Assembly (NCBI GenBank): GCA_030549175.1
Contig: JAUKUA010000001.1
Coordinates: 7,998,001 to 8,062,000 of the forward strand
Reading direction: 5' to 3'
DNA length: 64,000 nt
Source: Lasiosphaeris hirsuta
Taxonomy: Eukaryota > Ascomycota > Sordariomycetes > Sordariales > Lasiosphaeriaceae
In this document: positions 61,920-64,000 of the stretch, piece after piece
Position numbering within the stretch: position 1 is the stretch's first letter
Layout: each line of letters opens with the position of its first letter
Made by a program: the position numbers and the translations under genes
Notes under the pieces: generated by a model
What the model saw: only the letters and a program-made list of their open reading frames with translations
What the model was told of the DNA's origin: nothing
Databases searched by the model: none

Positions 61920-62508
61920 GTTGGCGGAGGAGTACTGTTGGGATGGAGCTCAACGGATGCGTCGACGACCGGCGGCGTCTAGAGAAGGGACGTGTGTGCA
62001 AGATGAGATAAATCAGCCGGAAAGGTAAGTCGAAGGCCTCCTATGCCCCAAGTCAAGGGGGGAGCTACTCATTTGGCTCTTCTCCCGGATTGCTGCTCAG
62101 GTTGTGATGTCGTGTCACGTCTCGCGGGTCAGCGGGACAAATGCTGTAGCACTTCTTTGGAGTCCTTTCAATTGGCCAAATACCCATCAGGTCACAGCCA
62201 GCCCCCGTCCATAGGTCATTTAAATGGGTTGTCACAGGCCCTTGTGAAGGGGTGCGCGTGAGATGCGACCTAGCGCGTCCCAAAGCGGAAATGCGGTACC
62301 TGAAAGCGGAATGCGGTACCCGATGAGGGCTAGGCTGCTTTGGGCTCATGCGAGACAGTGCGTCGCACACTGTCCTTTTCTTTCCTTTCCCAAGAGCTCG
62401 CCCTGGTCTCGAGAAAGAGCCGCATCGCCCAAGTTTTCGGCTTGTCGCTGGCCCCCATAGCATTTTGATCTCGATCTGTCTCCCATTTTCTACCGCTGCT
62501 AATAAGTG
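61920..62508. other. Divergent promoter region
   Basis: This separates the beta-lactamase-like gene (-) from the AsaB-like gene (+). A short imperfect direct repeat AGCGGAAATGCGGTACC / AGCGGAATGCGGTACC lies at 62284-62320. No gene is supported. Confidence 0.45.
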
Positions 62509-63691
62509 ATGCACGCCTACAGCGACAGCACGATGGGTCCGGCGCCAATTGATGAGCAGGCCAGTATTGTCTATCTCGAATGGCAGGAGCTCTATGAATC
62601 GGAGAAGCCGTTTCAGGTTTTCGCCGACGTGCCACAGGGGTTCCACGGTAGATTGACGAATTTAGTATTCGCGCCGGCTCCGCCGCTTGAGATTCGTGAC
62701 CTCCGCGGCAGAGAAGATGCATACACCCTCGATGCCAACGGATTCCGGCTGGTGCGAAACCGGATGCCCGCCTTCGACCTTAGCACCAAGGAGAGCATGG
62801 AGAGCAACGTGGTGCCGTACCTGGAAGATTTGGTGACGAAGCACGTGGATGGGGCTGACTTTGTACGCTGCTTTGACTGGGGTGTAAGTTGAGACCAAAA
62901 CCCCTCGGGTAGTTGCTGTTAATAATGAGGTCTGCCCAGTTCCGCAAGAATGTTGAGATGACCATGCCCAAGATGGATGTCAATGACAAAATGCAGATGC
63001 TTAATCCTGGCAAGCAAGCACATTGTGGTAAAGTCATTCGCCACCATGGCATTGTTTGGACGGACGGCGCTAATAACGCTAACAAATCTCGCTCTCGGGG
63101 CGCAGATCAAAGCCCCGCCGGCGCTCTTGGTCGACTCCAATATCACGCGCCTGAAATGGTTGAGCGGGCCGAACGGCTGAGAATTATCAAGTAGGCAGTC
63201 CCACATAGGATCCATCAGCGCGAATTTGGGCAAGTGGCACTGACTCGCCGCAGCCTGTGGAGACCACTGAATCATCCAGCCAAAGACAACACTCTTGCGG
63301 TCTGCGACGGGAGCACCATTGTTGCAACCGACCTCGTCGAGGCAGACCATATCTCGAGCACCTACTTGGGATCGACAGTGTATGGACTGTATTCGCCGAA
63401 GCACCGGTGGCATTACCTCCGGCATCAAACTCCCGAGGAGGTCTTTTTGATCAAGATTTTCGACTCGGATCCCGACGTGAATGCCGAGTGTGAGTTGCCC
63501 CATCTCAACCAATCAACAACCCACGCGTGGTGGCCCTTAGCTGATCGGGAGCTGTGGCCTCAGGCTCTCTCCATGCTGCATTCGACTACACTCATGTACC
63601 AGAGGACGCTCTACCGAGGGAAAGCTTAGAGATGCGATTTCTAGTCGTTTCCATATCAGAGAAGGACAGGAGCAAGGACGACAGAGATTAA
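62509..63691 (+). CDS. AsaB/GA4-desaturase/CmcJ-family oxidase, five exons
   Basis: Exons are 62509-62883, 62940-63027, 63106-63190, 63254-63489 and 63564-63691, all GT-AG, giving 303 residues in one frame. Family landmarks run in order: YLEWQELYESEKPFQVFADV, LTNLVFAPAPPLEIRDLRG, VDGADFVRCFDW, then HCDQSPAGALGRLQYHAPEM with the metal-binding HxD (His153, Asp155), LRIINLWRPLNHPAKDNTLA across intron 3, LAVCDGSTI, HRWHYLRHQTPEEVFLIKIF and, across intron 4, HAAFDYTHVPEDALPRESLE. These proteins resemble gibberellin GA4 desaturase and fungal hydroxylases of secondary metabolism (AsaB) and are thought to be non-haem iron/2-oxoglutarate enzymes. Intron 4 is needed: without it the frame continues into unrelated sequence. 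The substrate is unknown, and no biosynthetic cluster is evident nearby. Confidence 0.9.
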
Positions 63692-63936
63692 TTGACTAGA
63701 ATACAAGACTGCTGCACTTTCCCAAAGGCGTGGCCCCCGCTGACGGAAGTTGCTGATAGCTTGGATAGGTAGCAAACGCATAGGAGGTATGGTCCAAATC
63801 GAAAACATGAGAAGGGGGAAAAAAAAAAAAAAAAAAAAAAATTGAAAAAGAAAACCACCCCTGGTAGCGAACAGAAGCCAAACGAAACCCAGCGCGGTGG
63901 CGCGAAACAAGATTCCGCAGCCGTACCAATCAGCCA
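63692..63936. other. Convergent intergenic stretch with a 23-base A run
   Basis: 63819-63841 is an uninterrupted A run of 23 bases. The rest is presumably 3' untranslated DNA of the two converging genes. Confidence 0.5.
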
Positions 63937-64000
63937 TCAGCCCTTGATCCCCTTTTTCGCCATGTCGAACAGAGCGGGGTAGTTAATCCAGTCCTCGTCC
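63937..64000 (-). CDS. C-terminal end of a gene entering from the right edge
   Basis: On the minus strand the last codons read DEDWINYPALFDMAKKGIKG followed by TGA at 63939-63937. The frame is open to the window edge. Only about 20 residues are visible, so the family is unknown and the call rests on the protein-like wording and the correct spacing to the neighbouring 3' end. Confidence 0.4.
   Translation of the reverse strand, partial: DEDWINYPALFDMAKKGIKG

Overview
The window is nuclear DNA of a filamentous ascomycete, most likely a sordariomycete. Genes carry 45-100 bp introns with GTRNGY donors and CTAAC/CTGAC-like branch points. The recognisable families are typical of Pezizomycotina: an ascomycete laccase, DUF3433, DUF4470, HET and NACHT proteins, an AsaB/GA4-desaturase-like enzyme, a 22-residue copper-type metallothionein, and Fot1/pogo and PIF/Harbinger transposons. 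Several dead genes carry stops of the CAA/CAG to TAA/TAG type expected from repeat-induced point mutation (RIP). No rRNA, tRNA or CRISPR array was found.

Left part (1-16 kb). The 5' half of a conserved fungal gene runs off the left edge. Next come a broken TPR-DUF4470 gene, remnants of an APH-type phosphotransferase, and a 2.5 kb PIF/Harbinger element with both ends, TAA target duplications, an intact Myb-like ORF and a truncated transposase. A large membrane-ankyrin gene, split in two frames at a G/A-rich tract, and a kinase-like gene follow.

Middle (16-31 kb). A small basic-protein gene with an odd start, a diverged direct repeat, a full-length Fot1/pogo transposon with perfect 48 bp inverted repeats, and a dead Tc1/mariner transposase lead to a phenol-oxidase region: a six-exon laccase, a 98-residue small protein and a tyrosinase remnant. 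Then come a second DUF4470 scrap, a second dead phosphotransferase and about 2.7 kb of mostly non-coding DNA.

Right part (31-64 kb). Intact genes predominate: a DUF3433 membrane protein, a secreted trypsin-like protease, a multi-pass membrane protein, a GH3 beta-glucosidase, a pepsin-like aspartic protease, a polyQ Myb/SANT-like regulator, the metallothionein, a short-chain dehydrogenase, a class C beta-lactamase-like protein and an AsaB-like oxidase. Between them lie a dead NACHT (NLR-type) gene and a dead HET-domain gene. A last exon enters from the right edge.

Two themes stand out. One is secreted or surface hydrolysis and oxidation (beta-glucosidase, two proteases, laccase, tyrosinase remnant). 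The other is a set of self/non-self-type genes: a live-looking ankyrin gene with nearly identical repeats, and dead NACHT and HET genes.
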